A stretch of 64,000 nucleotides of DNA from Burkholderiaceae bacterium (GTDB lineage: Bacteria; Pseudomonadota; Gammaproteobacteria; Burkholderiales; Burkholderiaceae_C). The stretch spans positions 186,001 to 250,000 of the forward strand of contig JAHCKM010000002.1 in the NCBI GenBank assembly GCA_026125795.1, given 5' to 3'. A program made the translations under genes and the position numbers. The notes beneath the pieces were generated by a model, which searched no databases, was not told where the DNA came from, and worked only from the letters and a program-made list of their open reading frames with translations. Of the stretch, positions 17,383 through 28,150 are shown piece by piece (the first letter of the stretch is position 1; every line of letters begins with the position of its first letter).

Positions 17383-17953
17383 TGCAGGCGCGCAGCGGGC
17401 GCTGGGGCCGCGCGCTGTGCACCTGGGTGCTGGCGATCGGCGCGCTGCAACCGGGCGTGCGGGCGGCTGACACCGGCGGCGAGCAGCGCAGCCGCGTCGA
17501 GGCCGCTTTTCTGCGCAACTTCGCGCGTTACGTCGGCTGGCCGCCGTCGGCATTTGCCGGTGACCAGGCGCCGTGGTCGGTGTGCATCGTCGGCGAGGAC
17601 CCGTTCGGCAGCGTGCTGGAACAGACCTTCGAGGGCCGCAAGGAGAAGGGCCGGTCCTTCTCGGTGGTGCGCAAGGTCGCCATCGAGCAGCTGAATGGCT
17701 GCCAGATCGTGTACCTGGGCGGTGTCAACGCGGCGCGGCGCCGCGTGATGCTGGAACAGCTGCGGCACCTGCCGGTGCTCACGGTGGGGCACGCGCCGGA
17801 GTTCCTGGCCGAGGGCGGCATCATCCGGCTGGCCGCCGGTGAGCGCATCGAAATGAGCATCAACCTCGACCAGGCGCGCGCCGCGTCGTTGACGATACCG
17901 ACCAAGATGCTCGAGGTGGCGCACGAGGTGGTCGACCAGGGAGTCACGCGGCG

Positions 17954-17963
<10 letters not shown>
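17382..17963 (+). CDS. YfiR-family periplasmic regulator (DUF4154)
   Basis: The 193-residue protein has a signal peptide (cleavage likely after ...GVRA) and the YfiR-type core. Recognisable segments are [50 protein letters not shown] and [17 protein letters not shown]. In Pseudomonas, YfiR is a periplasmic repressor that holds the CHASE8 sensor of the cyclase YfiN inactive. Here the gene sits between a TonB receptor and a CHASE8-type hybrid kinase, overlapping the kinase gene by 10 nt. The kinase is therefore its likely partner. GTG 17379 is an alternative start 3 nt upstream. Confidence 0.88.
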
Positions 17964-20293
<2,330 letters not shown>

Positions 20294-20338
20294 GCGCCGC
20301 GATCGGGTGCACGCGCGGCCGGCGCGCGGCACGCGTTT

Positions 20339-21187
20339 TCAGTTCGGCTGATACGCCAGCCGCACGTAGATCGGCGCGAACGCCTCGGCCTGCGTCACCT
20401 CCAGCAGGCTCTCGCGCGCCAGCTCCAGCAGCGCGATGAAGGTGACCACGATCACCGGCGACGGTGCGTGCAGGTCGAACAGGTCGTGGAACTCGACGAA
20501 GCGCCGGCCCTGCAGCCGGCGCAGCACGATGCTCATGTGCTCGCGCACCGACAGCTGCTCGCGCGTGATGTGGTGGTGCGCCTTCAGGTTGGCGCGGCGG
20601 CTGATGTCGGCCCAGGCGTCGCGCAGGTCCTGCGGCGTCACCACGGGCAGGCGCGACTCGGGCGCCATCGCCGGCTGCAGCACCTGCACGCGCACGAAGT
20701 CGCGGCCGAGCAGCGGCAGCGCATCGAGCTGGGCGGCGGCCAGCTTGATCTGTTCGTACTCGAGCAGCCGGCGCACCAGCTCTGCGCGCGGATCCTCGGC
20801 CTCCTTGCCGTCCTCGGTCTTGCGCACCGGCAGCAGCATGCGCGACTTGATCTCGATCAGCATCGCCGCCATCAGCAGGTACTCGGCGGCCAGCTCGAGG
20901 TTGCGCGAACGGATCTGGTCGACGTACTCCAGGTACTGCTTGGTCACATCCGCCAGCGGGATGTCGAGGATGTTGAAGTTCTGGCGCCGGATCAGATACA
21001 GCAGCAGATCGAGCGGGCCCTCGAACGCCTCGAGGAACACCTCGAGCGCATCGGGCGGGATGTACAGGTCCTGCGGCAGCGCGAACAGCGGCTCGCCGTA
21101 CAGGCGCGCCACGGCCACGCCGTCAACCGTCAGCGGCACGTCGGTGCCGGCCGCACCCTGCTCTTCCAGTGCGATGGTGTCGTTCAC
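20339..21187 (-). CDS. scpA: Segregation and condensation protein A
   Basis: The 282-residue kleisin subunit of the SMC-ScpAB condensin has the family opening (LEAFEGPLDLLLYLIRRQN, DIPLADVTKQYLEYV), the AAEYLLMAAMLIEIKSRMLLP segment and a C-terminal winged helix ending FVAL-like (VTFIALLELARE). The N-terminus carries about 45 extra residues before the core. scpB is not adjacent on this side. It follows the DUF3460 gene by 9 nt. Confidence 0.93.
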   Translation of the reverse strand: MNDTIALEEQGAAGTDVPLTVDGVAVARLYGEPLFALPQDLYIPPDALEVFLEAFEGPLDLLLYLIRRQNFNILDIPLADVTKQYLEYVDQIRSRNLELAAEYLLMAAMLIEIKSRMLLPVRKTEDGKEAEDPRAELVRRLLEYEQIKLAAAQLDALPLLGRDFVRVQVLQPAMAPESRLPVVTPQDLRDAWADISRRANLKAHHHITREQLSVREHMSIVLRRLQGRRFVEFHDLFDLHAPSPVIVVTFIALLELARESLLEVTQAEAFAPIYVRLAYQPN

Positions 21188-21196
21188 GGCGGGCCG

Positions 21197-21412
21197 CTAC
21201 TTGCTCTCGGGTCCGACCTCGGTCTGGTAGACGTAGGCCTTTTGCGGCACCTGGGCCTCACCGTAGTCGGCCTGGGCATCGCGGTCGATCTGGCGGTCCC
21301 ACAGCAGCGCGCGTCCGGCACGCTGTTCGGCCTCGAGCGTGGGCTTCTTCGCCTTCAGCTCCTCGATGAACTGCGTGATCTCGGACTTGTAAGGTTTCCA
21401 GAACAGCGGCAT
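21197..21412 (-). CDS. DUF3460 family small protein
   Basis: The 71-residue soluble protein (MPLFWKPYKSEITQFIEELK...) matches the betaproteobacterial DUF3460 family, which commonly sits next to scpA. It is basic at the N-terminus and polar throughout, with no membrane segment. Function unknown. ATG 21421, three codons upstream, is an equally possible start. Confidence 0.8.
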   Translation of the reverse strand: MPLFWKPYKSEITQFIEELKAKKPTLEAEQRAGRALLWDRQIDRDAQADYGEAQVPQKAYVYQTEVGPESK

Positions 21413-21535
21413 GGCACGCACAGACAGGACAAGAAGGCGAGGGCGGCATTCTAGCGGCGGCCATAGGCTCGCCCGGCTGCCGCGCGGGCATCCCGCGGGG
21501 ATGCACCTTGTGGCGCCGAGAGGCTCGGCCCGGAC

Positions 21536-23233
21536 TCAGTGACGCCCGCCCATCGGCGTCTGCGCATCGTCGTTGAAGGCGGCCGACACCGTCGGCACGA
21601 TCTGCTCGGCGCCGAGCACCTGCTCGAAGCCGGAGCGGCGGATCAGCGACAGCGGCTGGTCGTTGACGTTGGCCAGCACCAGCGCGATGCCACGCGCCTG
21701 CAGTGCACGGTGCAGTTGCTGCAACGCGTCGAGCCCCGAGGTGTCCATCGAGATCAGGCGGTGCATCTCGAGCACCACCGCGCGCGTGCTGCCTTCGATC
21801 TGCCCCGGCAGCGATTCGATCTTGCCCACCGCGCCGAAGAACAACGAGCCGAACAGCTCGAACACCTGCACGCCGGCCGGCAGCGTGCCATCGCTGTCGG
21901 TGCGCTGCAGCGTCTGCACGCGAAACAGCGTGCTCATGCGCCAGATGAAGAACACGCAGGCGAGGATCAACCCCACCTGCACGGCCACCGTGAGATCGAA
22001 CACCACGGTCAGCACGAAGGTGCCGACCAGAATGGTGCGGTACTGCAGGCTGAAGCGCGGAAGGCGCGCGAACTCGTGCCACTCGCCCATGTTCCACGCC
22101 ACGTACAGCAAGATGCCGGCCAGCGCCGCCAGCGGAACGTGCAGCGCCAGCGGCGCCGCCGCCAGCACCACCAGCAGCAGCGTGATCGCGTGCACGATGC
22201 CGGCCACCGGCGACGTGGCGCCGGCGCGCACGTTGGTGACGGTGCGCGCGATGGTGCCGGTGGCCGGGATGCCGCCGAAGAACGGCACCACGAAGTTGGC
22301 CACGCCCTGCGCCATCAGCTCCTGGTTGGGGTCGTGCCGCGGTTGTGTGCTCAGGTTGTCGGCCACGCGCGCGCACAGCAGCGACTCGATGGCGCCGAGC
22401 AGCGCGATCGTGATGGTGGGGATCAGCAGCTGCTTGGCCGATTCCCAACTGAACGGCGGCAGCGCCAGGTCGGGCAGGCTGCGCGGGATGCCACCGAAGC
22501 GCGAGCCGATCGTCTCCACCGGCAGGTGCAGCCACCACACCAGCGTGGTCATCGTGACCAGTGCGACCACCGGGCCCGGCACGCGCGCGAACGTGCGCAC
22601 CGTGCGGCCCTCGAGCAGCGCGGGCGGCAGCAGCGAGCCGGCGAACAGGCGCGGCCACAGCATCAGGCCGCCGAAGGTCGCCAGGCCGATCGCCAGCGCA
22701 TGCGGGTTGAGCGTTTGCGCATGCGTCCACAGCGTGCCGAGCAGGCCGAAGAAATCGGCCGGCAGCGCGCCGGGCACCACCAGGCCGAACAGGTCGCGCA
22801 GCTGCGACAACGCGATCAGCACCGCGATGCCGTTGGTGAAGCCGATCACCACCGCCACCGGCACATAGCGCACCAGCGCGCCGAGCTTCAAGAGGCCGAG
22901 CGCGAACAGCAGCACACCGGCCAGCGCGGTGCTGATCAGCAGGTTGGTCAGCCCGTAGCGCTGCACGATGCCGTAAACGATCACGATGAACGCCCCGGCC
23001 GGCCCGCCGATCTGCACGCTCGAGCCGCCGAGCGCGCTGATCAGGAAGCCCGCGACGATCGCGGTGATGATCCCCTGCTCGGGCTTGACGCCGGAGGCGA
23101 TCGCGAACGCCATCGCCAGCGGCAGCGCCACGATGCCCACCGTGGCGCCGGCGCCGATGTCGTGCCACAGGCGTTGGCGTTCGTAGCCGCGCAGGCTGTC
23201 CAGCAGGCGCGGGCGGAAGCGGTGCAGTTCCAT
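21536..23233 (-). CDS. SulP-family anion transporter with STAS domain
   Basis: The 565-residue SLC26/SulP protein has about 10-14 hydrophobic segments (residues 28-440; VGIVALPLAMAFAIASGV near the start, PVAGIVHAITLLLVVLAAAP later). A C-terminal STAS domain (about 455-560) carries the conserved MDTSGLDAL motif. SulP members move sulfate, bicarbonate or dicarboxylates with H+ or Na+. The start codon is 36 nt after the stop of the HyfI-like gene on the same strand. The transporter may therefore be the last gene of the Ehr operon. The substrate is unknown. Confidence 0.9.
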   Translation of the reverse strand: MELHRFRPRLLDSLRGYERQRLWHDIGAGATVGIVALPLAMAFAIASGVKPEQGIITAIVAGFLISALGGSSVQIGGPAGAFIVIVYGIVQRYGLTNLLISTALAGVLLFALGLLKLGALVRYVPVAVVIGFTNGIAVLIALSQLRDLFGLVVPGALPADFFGLLGTLWTHAQTLNPHALAIGLATFGGLMLWPRLFAGSLLPPALLEGRTVRTFARVPGPVVALVTMTTLVWWLHLPVETIGSRFGGIPRSLPDLALPPFSWESAKQLLIPTITIALLGAIESLLCARVADNLSTQPRHDPNQELMAQGVANFVVPFFGGIPATGTIARTVTNVRAGATSPVAGIVHAITLLLVVLAAAPLALHVPLAALAGILLYVAWNMGEWHEFARLPRFSLQYRTILVGTFVLTVVFDLTVAVQVGLILACVFFIWRMSTLFRVQTLQRTDSDGTLPAGVQVFELFGSLFFGAVGKIESLPGQIEGSTRAVVLEMHRLISMDTSGLDALQQLHRALQARGIALVLANVNDQPLSLIRRSGFEQVLGAEQIVPTVSAAFNDDAQTPMGGRH

Positions 23234-23269
23234 CGGGGGCTGGGGAGCGGTGAAGTGGCGTGCTGCGGT

Positions 23270-23797
23270 TCAGGCGGCGCTGGCGGTGCGCAAGCGGCGC
23301 ACCGCGACGAGGATGCCGCGCAGGATCTCGATCGGCGGCGGCGGGCAGCCCGCCACCGCCACATCCACCGGGATCACGTTGGCCACGCGCCCGCAGCTGG
23401 CATAACCCTCGCCGAAGATGCCGCCCGTGCAGCCGCAGTCGCCCAGCGCCACCACCAGCTTGGGCGCCGGCGTGGCGTCGAAGGTGCGGCGCAGCGCCAG
23501 TTCCATGTTGCGGGCCACCGGGCCGGTGACGAGCAGCATGTCGGCATGGCGCGGGCTGGCGACGAACTTGATGCCCAGCCCTTCGACGTTGTAGTAGGGG
23601 TTGTTGAGCGCGTGGATCTCCAGCTCGCAGCCGTTGCACGAGCCCGCATCGACTTGCCGGATGGCGAGCGCTCGCCCGAGGATGGCCAGGATCTCGGCGT
23701 GGATCTCGGAGGTGGCCGCTTCAAGGGCGCCGGCATCGACGGGCGCGGGCTCGGTTGCGATGCCCACCTGTGCGATCCGGCGCGCCATCTTGAACAT
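23270..23797 (-). CDS. HyfI/HycG-like small subunit (NuoB family) of an Ehr-type complex
   Basis: The 175-residue NuoB-family protein binds the proximal (N2-type) 4Fe-4S cluster in related complexes. The ligand pattern is complete: SCNGCELEIHALNNPYY (two Cys), GDCGCTGG, YASCGR and VAGCPPPP. The match to the hydrogenase-4/FHL branch is better than to respiratory complex I. It follows the large-subunit gene with no gap (stop at 23798). The cluster site is intact even though the large subunit has lost its metal ligands. Confidence 0.88.
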   Translation of the reverse strand: MFKMARRIAQVGIATEPAPVDAGALEAATSEIHAEILAILGRALAIRQVDAGSCNGCELEIHALNNPYYNVEGLGIKFVASPRHADMLLVTGPVARNMELALRRTFDATPAPKLVVALGDCGCTGGIFGEGYASCGRVANVIPVDVAVAGCPPPPIEILRGILVAVRRLRTASAA

Positions 23798-25429
23798 CTA
23801 GAGATCCTGCCCCGAGTAGCTGAGGTTGAACGATTTGTTGATGAGCGGAAAGTCCGGCACGATGTTGCCGATCACCGCATGCTCCAGCAGCGGCCAGTTC
23901 TGCCACGACGGGTCGTGGCAATGGCAGCGTGCGATCGTGCCGCCGCGCAGCTCGAGCGCCACCAGGATCTCGCCGCGCCAGCCCTCCACCCAGCCCGCGC
24001 CGTGTGCGGTACCTGCAGGCGGCGCAGGCAGCGCGCTGCGCAGCGTGCCGTCGGGCAGGCCGGTGAGCATTGCGCGGATCAGGCGTAGCGACTCGATGAC
24101 CTCGTCAAAGCGCACCGTCACGCGCGCCGCCACGTCGCCCTGCGTCGATCCCGCCTTTGCCACGCGCAACGCGCTGTAGGGCACCCACGCATGGTCGCAG
24201 CGCAGGTCATGTGCCTGTCCACTCGAGCGCCCGGCCAGGCCCGTGAGGCCGAGGCGGCGCGCCAGCTCGGGCGTGACGCGGCCGGTGCCGACCAGACGGT
24301 CCTGCAGGCCGGCGTGTTCGTCGTAGATCGCGCGCAAGCTGCGCAGCTCGGCGTCGACGCGTTCGCACAGCGCGTGCAGGCGCACGATCGCCGCGGCGTC
24401 CACGTCGTGCGCCACGCCGCCGGGCACGACGGCGTCCATCATCAGCCGGTGGCCGAAGCTCGCGGCCGACTCGCGCTGCCAGTCTTCGCGCAGCCGCGAG
24501 AACTGCGCCAGCCCGAAGGCCAGCGCGGCGTCGTTGCCGAGCGCACCGAGGTCGCCGAGGTGGTTGGCCACGCGCTCGCGCTCCAGCAGCAAGGCGCGCA
24601 GCCACACCGCGCGCGGCGGGATCCGGCCGCCGAGCGCCGATTCCAGCGCCATGCTGTAGGCCCACGCATACGCCACCGTGGAGTCGCCCGACACGCGGCC
24701 GGCGAGGCGGTGCGCATCAAACGGCGACAGTTCGGTGAAGCGCCGCTCGATGCCCTTGTGCACGTAGCCGAGCCGCTCCTCCAGGCGCAGCACCTTCTCG
24801 CCGACGATCGAGAAGCGGAAGTGCCCCGGCTCGATGATGCCGGCATGCACCGGGCCGACCGGGATCTCGTGCACGCCGTCGCCTTCCACCGCCACGAAGT
24901 CGTACTCGCCACGCGCGGAACGTGCCCCCAGGGCCGGGCTGGAGCCCGGCCCGCCCCCCGAGGGGGTCAAGGAACTCGGGAGCGGCCCTTCGTTCCTTGA
25001 GCGCGCCTCCGTTGCCCGCGCGGCCGATGCGCGGCGCAGCGGCAACGCCTCGGTCCAGGCGCCGTGGTCCAACCAGGCGCGCGCGTCCGCCGCGCCCTCG
25101 GCACGCAGGCCCACGAGGTCGGCGGTCGCGCGCTGCAGACGCGCCGCGCCCGGAAAGTGGCGCGCGATGTCGGGGTAGTGCGTCGATGCGCCGAGCACGA
25201 GGTCGAGCCACAACAGGCCGTCGGCGAGCGCGTAGGCGGCGCTGATGCGTGCGCCGCCCGATGCGGTGTCATCGTCGCGGCCCCACAGCGAGACCAGGCG
25301 TGCACCGGCGGCGGCCAGCTCCGCGGCCAGCGACAACCAGCGCGCGGCGTCGTGAATCTCGGTGTGGTGGATCGGCAGCGGCGCGTCGAGCACCGCCACA
25401 CCGGCCAGCTTGAGTTCACTCACCTTCAT
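23798..25429 (-). CDS. HyfG/HycE-like large subunit without NiFe ligands (Ehr-type)
   Basis: The 543-residue protein combines a NuoC-like N-terminal part (residues 1-140) and a NuoD/HycE-like part (from about 175: GPVHAGIIEPGHFRFS, GYVHKGIERRFTEL). In [NiFe] hydrogenases four Cys in two CxxC motifs hold the active site. Here the first position reads AGRVSGDSTVAY and the last reads INKSFNLSYSGQDL, both without Cys. It therefore cannot bind a NiFe centre and belongs with the energy-converting-hydrogenase-related (Ehr) group. Residues about 140-172 come from a hairpin repeat in frame, in the linker between the two halves. The start is the ATG at 25429; open frame upstream belongs to the next gene's region. 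Confidence 0.87.
   Translation of the reverse strand: MKVSELKLAGVAVLDAPLPIHHTEIHDAARWLSLAAELAAAGARLVSLWGRDDDTASGGARISAAYALADGLLWLDLVLGASTHYPDIARHFPGAARLQRATADLVGLRAEGAADARAWLDHGAWTEALPLRRASAARATEARSRNEGPLPSSLTPSGGGPGSSPALGARSARGEYDFVAVEGDGVHEIPVGPVHAGIIEPGHFRFSIVGEKVLRLEERLGYVHKGIERRFTELSPFDAHRLAGRVSGDSTVAYAWAYSMALESALGGRIPPRAVWLRALLLERERVANHLGDLGALGNDAALAFGLAQFSRLREDWQRESAASFGHRLMMDAVVPGGVAHDVDAAAIVRLHALCERVDAELRSLRAIYDEHAGLQDRLVGTGRVTPELARRLGLTGLAGRSSGQAHDLRCDHAWVPYSALRVAKAGSTQGDVAARVTVRFDEVIESLRLIRAMLTGLPDGTLRSALPAPPAGTAHGAGWVEGWRGEILVALELRGGTIARCHCHDPSWQNWPLLEHAVIGNIVPDFPLINKSFNLSYSGQDL
24931..25000 (-). repeat. Double-hairpin GC-rich repeat within the Ehr large-subunit gene
   Basis: On the plus strand GGGCCGGGCT-GG-AGCCCGGCCC (24931-24952) is a perfect 10-bp hairpin. 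After a C-run/G-run stem, TCAAGGAAC (24967-24975) pairs with GTTCCTTGA (24992-25000) across a 16-nt loop. Its right half recurs at 63953-63986 with one mismatch in the shared 34 nt, in the same orientation relative to the host coding strand. Confidence 0.8.
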
Positions 25430-25431
25430 GC

Positions 25432-26886
25432 TCAGCCGCCGATCATCTGCGCGGCCTGGCGGTACCAGGCGTCGAGGTAGGGCGGCACGTACAGGCCGAG
25501 CAACAGACTCAGCGCCAAGTGCACGAACACCGGCACCAGCGCCGGCGGATGCGCCAGGGCTTTCAGCGTGGTGTCGCCGAACACCATCGGCTGCACGCGG
25601 CCGAGCACTGAAGCGAACGCCACGCCCAGAGCCAGCAGCAGAAACGGCGTGGCCCACGGCTGCTCGCGCATCGCGGTGGTGATGATCAGGAACTCGCTGG
25701 CGAACACGCCGAATGGCGGCATGCCGAGGATGGCGAGCGAGCCGATCATCAGCCCCCAGCCGACCGGCGGGCTCACCTTGACCAGGCCACGGATGTCGTC
25801 CATCACCTGCGTGCCGGCCTTCTGCGCCGCGTGGCCCACCGCGAAGAAGATGGCCGACTTGGTGAGCGAGTGCACCGTCATGTGCAGCAGGCCGGCAAAG
25901 TTGGCGATGGCCCCGCCCATGCCGAACGCAAACGTCATCAGCCCCATGTGCTCGATCGACGAGTACGCGAACATGCGCTTGATGTCGCGCTGGCGCATCA
26001 GGAAGAACGCCGCCGCCACCACCGACACCAGGCCGAAGGCCATCATCATGCGGCCCGCCAGCGGGCTCTGCAGCGCGCCGTCGGTCAGCACCTTGCAGCG
26101 CAAGACGGCGTACAGCGCCACGTTGAGCAGCAGCCCGGACAACACCGCCGACACCGGCGTCGGGCCTTCGGCGTGCGCGTCGGGCAGCCAGTTGTGCACC
26201 GGCACCAGGCCCACCTTGGTGCCGTAGCCGATGAACAGGAACGCGAACGCCAGCGTGATGATGTTCGGATCGAGGTTAGCCTTCACCGCGTCGAGGTTGG
26301 TCCACAGCAGCGCGCCGCCTTCCGAACCCAGCACCTTCTCGGCCGCCATGTAGAGCATCACGGTGCCGAACAGCGCCTGCGCGATGCCCACGCCGCACAG
26401 AATGAAGTACTTCCACGCCGCCTCCAGGCTGGCCGCGGTGCGGTACACGCTGACCAGCAGCACGGTGGTCAACGTGGCGGCTTCCATCGCCACCCACAGG
26501 ATGCCCATGTTGTTGGTGGTCAGCGCCAGCAGCATCGTGAAGGCGAACAGCTGGTACATGCTGTGATACAGGCGCAGCCGCGGCGGCGTCATCTTGCCGT
26601 GGTCACGCTCCACGCGCATGTACGGGCGCGAGAACAGCGCCGTGGTCATGCCGACGAACGACGTGAGCGCGACCAGAAACACATTGAGCGGGTCGATGAA
26701 GAACTCGCGCTCCCACGCGAACATCGGGCCGTCGGCCACCACCTGCACGGTGAGCACGCAGGCGGCGAGAAACGTGCCGGTGCTGAACGCCACGTTGATC
26801 TCCATCGCGCGATCGCGGTGGCCGAACAACGCCAGCGTGATGCCTCCGGTGAGCGGGATCGCGAGGACGAAGAAGAGGGCGTTCAT
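25432..26886 (-). CDS. HyfF-like antiporter-type membrane subunit (NuoL/M/MrpD family)
   Basis: The 484-residue polytopic protein (about 13-14 hydrophobic segments) has the proton-translocating family core: WVAMEAATLTTVLLVSVYRT, GTKVGLVPVHNWLPDAHAEG with the conserved Lys, and KRMFAYSSIEHMGLM. It matches HyfF of hydrogenase-4 and should pump H+ or Na+ as part of the Ehr complex. The ATG at 26886 is the first good start; a TTG four codons upstream is possible. The large-subunit gene follows after 2 nt. Upstream lies a 592-nt gap within the operon that holds a structured element. Confidence 0.9.
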   Translation of the reverse strand: MNALFFVLAIPLTGGITLALFGHRDRAMEINVAFSTGTFLAACVLTVQVVADGPMFAWEREFFIDPLNVFLVALTSFVGMTTALFSRPYMRVERDHGKMTPPRLRLYHSMYQLFAFTMLLALTTNNMGILWVAMEAATLTTVLLVSVYRTAASLEAAWKYFILCGVGIAQALFGTVMLYMAAEKVLGSEGGALLWTNLDAVKANLDPNIITLAFAFLFIGYGTKVGLVPVHNWLPDAHAEGPTPVSAVLSGLLLNVALYAVLRCKVLTDGALQSPLAGRMMMAFGLVSVVAAAFFLMRQRDIKRMFAYSSIEHMGLMTFAFGMGGAIANFAGLLHMTVHSLTKSAIFFAVGHAAQKAGTQVMDDIRGLVKVSPPVGWGLMIGSLAILGMPPFGVFASEFLIITTAMREQPWATPFLLLALGVAFASVLGRVQPMVFGDTTLKALAHPPALVPVFVHLALSLLLGLYVPPYLDAWYRQAAQMIGG

Positions 26887-27478
26887 GTGCTTGTGCAACG
26901 ACCGAGCGAGGCAAAGCCGCGGCCGGGTGTGCGCCGGCGCTCGGCTGCGGCGGCCGGCCTGCGGCCGGCTCCCCTCCGGTCCTCGATCGCATGGCCCGCG
27001 TCGAAACTCGCTTCACTCACTTCGTTCGTTGCGCTCGAACAATCGACGCGAGTCAGATGTTGAAGCGCGCGCTGCGCGCGCGCGGCCATGCGCTCTGCGG
27101 TCCTCGGCGCCACAGATGTCGCTGCCGGCACACACCCGACCACGGCTTTGCCGCACCACCGAGGTACTCCACGACGAACACCACGAGCGTCTCTGCGCGG
27201 TGGGCGGTACCCGGGGTGGGCGACTTGTGGGGCGGCGAGGAGCGGACCAGCACAAGGGGGAGTCCGGCGCGCTTCGAGCGCCGGACCGGCGAGAAGCCAT
27301 GAAGCAGCGGCGCGTTCAGCGCCGCTTGCGAGCGGCATCGCAGCCGCCCTTGTGATGGGAGCACCGCAGCGCAGTCGGCCTGCAAGGCCGACCGACCCAG
27401 CAGGAGCCCGCCCCGGGTACCGCCCACCGCGCCGCGCCATCGCGCCGCAAGTGAGTTGAAGTCGCCGCCGCAGCATGC
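26887..27478. other. Long non-coding gap inside the Ehr operon
   Basis: No frame here resembles a protein; codon bias is absent, and open frames are short and mutually antisense. The left half (26940-27110) has GC-rich palindromic stretches such as GCGCGCGCTGCGCGCGCGC. The right half holds the inverted-repeat element at 27195-27432. Other genes of this operon are 0-40 nt apart, so the gap looks like inserted sequence. Confidence 0.7.
27195..27432. repeat. 238-bp element with 22-bp perfect terminal inverted repeats
   Basis: Bases 27195-27216 (core GGGCGGTACCCGGGG) are an exact reverse complement of 27411-27432 (core CCCCGGGTACCGCCC). Between them are three further perfect hairpins: GTCCGGCGC/GCGCCGGAC (27262-27286), GCGGCGC/GCGCCGC (27307-27325) and GTCGGCC/GGCCGAC (27374-27392). 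There is no coding sequence and no obvious target duplication. The form suggests a MITE-like or REP-like mobile element, or a structured RNA. Confidence 0.7.
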
Positions 27479-28138
27479 TCAGTCTTCCTTCAGCCGCTCG
27501 AGGTGCCGGATGTCCAGGCTGTCGAACTGCTCGCGGATCTGGAACATGAACACGCCGAGGATCAGCACGCCGATCAGCACGTCGAGCGCGATACCCAGCT
27601 CCACCACCATCGGCATGCCGTAGGTGGCCGAGGTGGCGGCGAAGAACAGGCCGTTTTCCATCGACAGGAAGCCCACCACCTGCGGGATCGCCTTGGCGCG
27701 CGTGATCATCATCATGAACGACAGCAGCACGCAGGCCAGCGCGATGCCCAGCGTGCCGCGCGCGACGGTCGACGAGAAGCGCGCGATCGGCAGTCCGAGG
27801 TTGAACGCGAAAATCACCAGCAGGATGCCGATCAGCATCGTGGTCGGGATGTTGATCAGCGGCTCGGTGTCCCAGCGCACCTCCAGGCGCTGGATCACAC
27901 GGTGCAGCATGATCGGGATCAGCACCACCTTGAGCACCAGCGTCAACGCGGCCGAGACGAACAGGTGCGGCTGCCCGGTGGCATAACCCACCACCGCGGT
28001 GGCCACCACCAGGATTGCGCCTTGCATCGTGAACAGGTGCACCAGCGACAGCACGCGGCGCTGCGACAGCATGGCGAACGCCAGCATCAGCAGCACCGCG
28101 CCGAGCAGGTTGATGCCTTGCGACAGCAGCGGGCTCAT
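27479..28138 (-). CDS. HyfE-like membrane subunit
   Basis: The 219-residue protein has about 6-7 hydrophobic segments. It resembles HyfE of hydrogenase-4 (a longer relative of the NuoK/MrpC subunit): FTMQGAILVVATAVVGYATG, LKVVLIPIMLHRVI, and GFLSMENGLFFAATSATYG, where the conserved acidic ENGL lies in a membrane helix. It should form part of the ion path of the Ehr complex. It lies 12 nt downstream of the hyfC-like gene and 592 nt upstream of the hyfF-like gene. Confidence 0.88.
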   Translation of the reverse strand: MSPLLSQGINLLGAVLLMLAFAMLSQRRVLSLVHLFTMQGAILVVATAVVGYATGQPHLFVSAALTLVLKVVLIPIMLHRVIQRLEVRWDTEPLINIPTTMLIGILLVIFAFNLGLPIARFSSTVARGTLGIALACVLLSFMMMITRAKAIPQVVGFLSMENGLFFAATSATYGMPMVVELGIALDVLIGVLILGVFMFQIREQFDSLDIRHLERLKED

Positions 28139-28150
28139 CGAACGATCTTC

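Noticed and set aside
27195-27432. Reading the inverted-repeat element as a CRISPR or an IS with transposase
   Set aside because: There is no repeat-spacer periodicity and no open frame that looks like a transposase.
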